A stretch of 8,290 nt of DNA from Chloroflexota bacterium (GTDB taxonomy: Bacteria; Chloroflexota; UBA11872; VXNJ01): positions 1-8,290 of the forward strand of contig JAPOVO010000342.1 in the NCBI GenBank assembly GCA_026708165.1, read 5' to 3'. The notes beneath the pieces were generated by a model. That model did no database searches and was not told where the DNA came from. It saw only the letters and a program-made list of their open reading frames with translations. Numbering within the stretch: the stretch's first letter is position 1; the number at the start of each line of letters is the position of its first letter. The position numbers were made by a program, and so were the translations under genes. Shown in pieces: positions 6,417-8,290 of this stretch.

Positions 6417-7270
6417 CCGGTCCCGGTGCGCGCGGACATCCGCTTTCTGACCTCGTCTTCCGAGGCCAGCCCGTCCACGCCGGGCTTCTCGATGAGAAAC
6501 GCCGCTGCCGCGGCGGCGAACCGTGCGGCTTCGAGGGTCGACTTTGAGCGTCGAAGCTCCAGAAAGAACGCGGCGGCGAACACATCGCCCGCGCCAGTCG
6601 GATCGACCTCGCGGGCGGGAAACGCCGGAACCCGGACGACCCGCTCGTCGGTTATCACGTCGGCTCCCTTCGAAGCTCGGGTAACCACGGTGAGTTTCGC
6701 CGAGTTGATGTACCGCGACGCCTCCCGCTCGCTCGGTACGTCGTCCTCGCTGAAGACCAGCGCGTCGGCGCGGTCGAGCACTTTCGAATAGCCCTCCCAA
6801 GCCCGGCTCTCGACCAGGCCGTCCGCGCGCCGCCGCCGCAGCCAGCCTTGGGGAGTGACGCCGACCAAGCTTTCCGCGCTGATCGCATCCACGAAGTCAA
6901 CCGATACTTCGCCGGCCAGCGATCCCAGGTGCACGATAGGGGCCGATTCCCAACCAACGGGCAGGTGTTCGACGGAAAGTGGCGATGCCTCGCTCAGAAG
7001 ATGTTGAGTGCGGCGCCCGTCGTTTGAGTACACATTCCGAAAGACCATCGACTGGGGCGAGTCGATCCAGCGTAGCTGGGCGCCCGGGAGACTCGCTTCT
7101 ACCCGCCCGCGGTCCTCCGGATTCCCGGAGGTCAGAATTCCTACGGTCGCACCAAGCTCGATCGCGGCGCGGCCCCCATAGCTGACCGTGCCTCCGAGCG
7201 TGAATCCTCCGGGAGCTTCATCGAGGCAGAAGTTACCGACGCATACGTAATCCGGTACCGCCTTCGACAT
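6413..7270 (-). CDS. PfkB-family carbohydrate kinase, substrate unknown
   Basis: This is a 285-residue ribokinase-fold protein of ordinary family length, expected to phosphorylate a sugar, polyol or nucleoside in the cytosol with ATP. Near the N-terminus VGNFCLDE (11-18) and GGTVSYGG (26-33) match the substrate-binding strand and the glycine-rich segment. VVTRASKGA (195-203) fits the strand before the nucleotide site. DPTGAGD (223-229) is the PfkB signature 2, with Asp229 as the catalytic base, followed by VFAAAF. VTPQGWLRR (138-146) is another recognisable stretch. The lid is short, so I cannot name the substrate; a myo-inositol-kinase-like or other small-polyol enzyme is possible. The ATG at 7270 lies 26 bases after the jag stop without a strong Shine-Dalgarno. 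The stop overlaps rqcH as ATGA, so the kinase is probably translated together with rqcH. Confidence 0.85.
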   Translation of the reverse strand: MSKAVPDYVCVGNFCLDEAPGGFTLGGTVSYGGRAAIELGATVGILTSGNPEDRGRVEASLPGAQLRWIDSPQSMVFRNVYSNDGRRTQHLLSEASPLSVEHLPVGWESAPIVHLGSLAGEVSVDFVDAISAESLVGVTPQGWLRRRRADGLVESRAWEGYSKVLDRADALVFSEDDVPSEREASRYINSAKLTVVTRASKGADVITDERVVRVPAFPAREVDPTGAGDVFAAAFFLELRRSKSTLEAARFAAAAAAFLIEKPGVDGLASEDEVRKRMSARTGTG

Positions 7271-7296
7271 CGCACCGTAGCCCCGCGCCCGCGTCT

Positions 7297-8094
7297 CTAG
7301 CCCTCCGGGCCGATTACAACCCGCCGTTCCTTGCCCTGGCCGACGCTGTAGGTCCGCACGCCCTCGTGATCGGCGAGGGCTATGTGGACGAGCCTGCGTT
7401 CGTGCGCCGGCATAGCTTCGAGAGTGATCGGCTCGTGCGTCTCGTTGACTGTTTCGGCGGTGTGCCGCGCCAGTTCGCCTAGCTCGTCCTCGCGCTCCTT
7501 GCGGTAGCCGTTCACGTCGATGAACACCCGCACACCGCGCCGGGCCATGCGTCCCAGCATGGAGTTGAGCAGGAATCCGAAAGCCCGGAGATTCTCCCCT
7601 CGAGGCCCTATCAGGCTTTCCAGCTCGTGGTCATCTTCCGAGTAGATGTTGAACGAAAGCGGGTCCTCGGATGTCGTTTCCACGCTTGCGTCGAACCCCA
7701 TGCGGTCGACCAGGCCCTGGATAAGCTCGCCCGTGATCTCCGCGAGGTTTTCGGCTTCGACGGGCTCCGTCTCTTCGATCGGTTCCGGCTCGTCGAGATA
7801 CACAGGCGGCGGCGCTGGAGTCCGTGGCAGTGGCGCTTGACGCCGTGGAGGTGGCGCCTCGACGGTGTCGGGAGCCGGTTCCAGATCGGCTTCGACCTCG
7901 TCGCCGACAAACGGACTGGTGCGTCGCGTGACCAGGATCCGCGCCTCGCGCGCTCCCAATCCGAGCAGCTTCCCCGGAGTCCCGGAATCCATGATCTTGA
8001 TATCGACTTCATCCAGGGTCGCGTCCAGCTTGAGAAGCGCCAGCTTTACAGCTTCCTCAACGGTTCTTGCCGCTGTCTCCACCTGGTCAGCCAC
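7297..8094 (-). CDS. khpB: Jag/KhpB RNA-binding protein (Jag_N, KH, R3H)
   Basis: Jag (SpoIIIJ-associated protein, also KhpB/EloR) is a cytosolic RNA-binding protein encoded next to yidC. In Gram-positive bacteria it affects cell elongation and division. The 265 residues show three parts. The Jag_N domain (about 6-56) includes GKLLGLGAREARI. It is followed by a proline-rich then acidic linker (about 65-115). The KH domain (about 117-195) carries the RNA-binding loop GPRG (163-166) in LIGPRGENLRAF. The R3H domain (about 198-262) has the hallmark Arg233-X3-His237 in HERRLVHIAL. The start is GTG at 8094, supported by a strong AGGAG eight bases upstream and an 8-base overlap with the preceding gene. 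The acidic, proline-rich linker is longer than in compact Jag proteins. It is probably flexible and unstructured. Confidence 0.95.
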   Translation of the reverse strand: MADQVETAARTVEEAVKLALLKLDATLDEVDIKIMDSGTPGKLLGLGAREARILVTRRTSPFVGDEVEADLEPAPDTVEAPPPRRQAPLPRTPAPPPVYLDEPEPIEETEPVEAENLAEITGELIQGLVDRMGFDASVETTSEDPLSFNIYSEDDHELESLIGPRGENLRAFGFLLNSMLGRMARRGVRVFIDVNGYRKEREDELGELARHTAETVNETHEPITLEAMPAHERRLVHIALADHEGVRTYSVGQGKERRVVIGPEG

Positions 8095-8290
8095 GTCTTT
8101 TTCTCCTCCTCCTGCGCTTTCTTGTTCGAGATTTGGGGCGCGGTTCGACTACTGGCCCACCCAGGTTCATCTCGGCCGCCGCCGAGTCGGTGGCCCGATC
8201 CAGCTCCTCCTTGGACATCTTGCGCGTGCCGAACTTGCCCGCTCCCACGCGGGTTGCCGCTTGAATGACTCCGCCGGGCAGGATGCGCTC
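8087..8290 (-). CDS. yidC: Probable YidC/Oxa1 membrane insertase, C-terminal tail only
   Basis: The last 67 codons of a gene enter from the right edge and stop at TGA 8089-8087, eight bases inside jag. The fragment has no membrane segment. It is a hydrophilic tail that begins ERILPGGVIQ and ends with a strongly basic run, KSRTRKRRRRRKRRG. Identification as YidC rests mainly on position: the gene directly upstream of jag, on the same strand and overlapping it, is yidC in many bacteria. YidC homologues of this kind often end in a positively charged cytoplasmic tail that contacts the ribosome. The sequence of this fragment alone would not identify the family. A different membrane or RNA-binding protein cannot be excluded. 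Confidence 0.6.
   Translation of the reverse strand, partial: ERILPGGVIQAATRVGAGKFGTRKMSKEELDRATDSAAAEMNLGGPVVEPRPKSRTRKRRRRRKRRG
8103..8113 (-). promoter_or_regulatory. Ribosome-binding site of jag within the upstream gene
   Basis: On the minus strand the tract reads AGGAGGAGGAG, followed by AAAAAGAC and then GTG at 8094. The last AGGAG (8107-8103) is eight bases from the start, which is ideal Shine-Dalgarno spacing. It is by far the best ribosome-binding site in the window. It supports GTG as the jag start. The same bases encode part of the arginine run at the end of the upstream protein. Confidence 0.75.

Noticed and set aside
6417..6800. 128-codon N-terminal extension of rqcH
   Set aside because: It overlaps the kinase gene in another frame, is Arg/Gly-rich, and the family N-terminus MSFDT begins at the ATG at 6416.
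7271..7296. Terminator or promoter between jag and the kinase
   Set aside because: Only 26 bases, GC-rich, with no hairpin followed by a T run and no -10-like element.
7800..7870. Tandem repeat in the jag linker
   Set aside because: The GTGGCAGTGGCG-like similarity is short and imperfect and follows from a Pro/Arg-rich coding linker.

Overview
The window is GC-rich, densely packed bacterial chromosome with almost no intergenic space. It carries eight protein-coding regions, two of them cut by the window edges. It looks like a housekeeping region rather than a mobile or accessory island: I see no tRNA, rRNA, CRISPR array, insertion sequence or phage gene. The best guess for the host is a high-GC member of the Chloroflexota (Dehalococcoidia/SAR202-like). 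This rests on RqcH being present, a PolA with a decayed proofreading site, split XdhC-family genes and frequent GTG/TTG starts. The phylum is an inference and has not been tested by any search.

Layout from left to right. Positions 1-2634 (minus) hold polA, DNA polymerase I, missing only the last few dozen residues beyond the left edge. Immediately upstream on the same strand are two XdhC/CoxI-family genes, at 3461-2631 and 3790-3458. Both junctions in this group overlap by 4 bases (TTGA, then ATGA), so xdhC-small, xdhC-large and polA form a tightly coupled set. A 110-bp divergent gap (3791-3900) separates them from mutM (3901-4710, plus), the formamidopyrimidine-DNA glycosylase. mutM runs head-on into the right-hand minus-strand operon, and the two TAG stop codons interlock within one CTAG palindrome at 4707-4710.

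The right-hand operon, in transcription order, is a probable yidC C-terminus (8290-8087), jag/khpB (8094-7297), a PfkB-family sugar kinase (7270-6413) and rqcH (6416-4707). yidC and jag overlap by 8 bases, jag and the kinase are 26 bases apart, and the kinase and rqcH share an ATGA overlap. YidC and Jag belong to the conserved rpmH-rnpA-yidC-jag neighbourhood, which is often close to oriC. RqcH adds C-terminal alanine tails to nascent chains on stalled 50S subunits. The operon therefore joins membrane-protein insertion, RNA binding and ribosome rescue, with a sugar kinase of unknown substrate between them. PolA and MutM are both base-excision-repair enzymes and are near neighbours here, but they are divergent and separated by the xdhC pair.

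The points most worth a second look are a four-site, 11-12-bp-spaced run of DnaA-box-like sequences inside the 5' end of polA, the asymmetric XdhC pair coupled to polA, and the kinase translationally coupled to rqcH. I found no clear new defence or mobile system.
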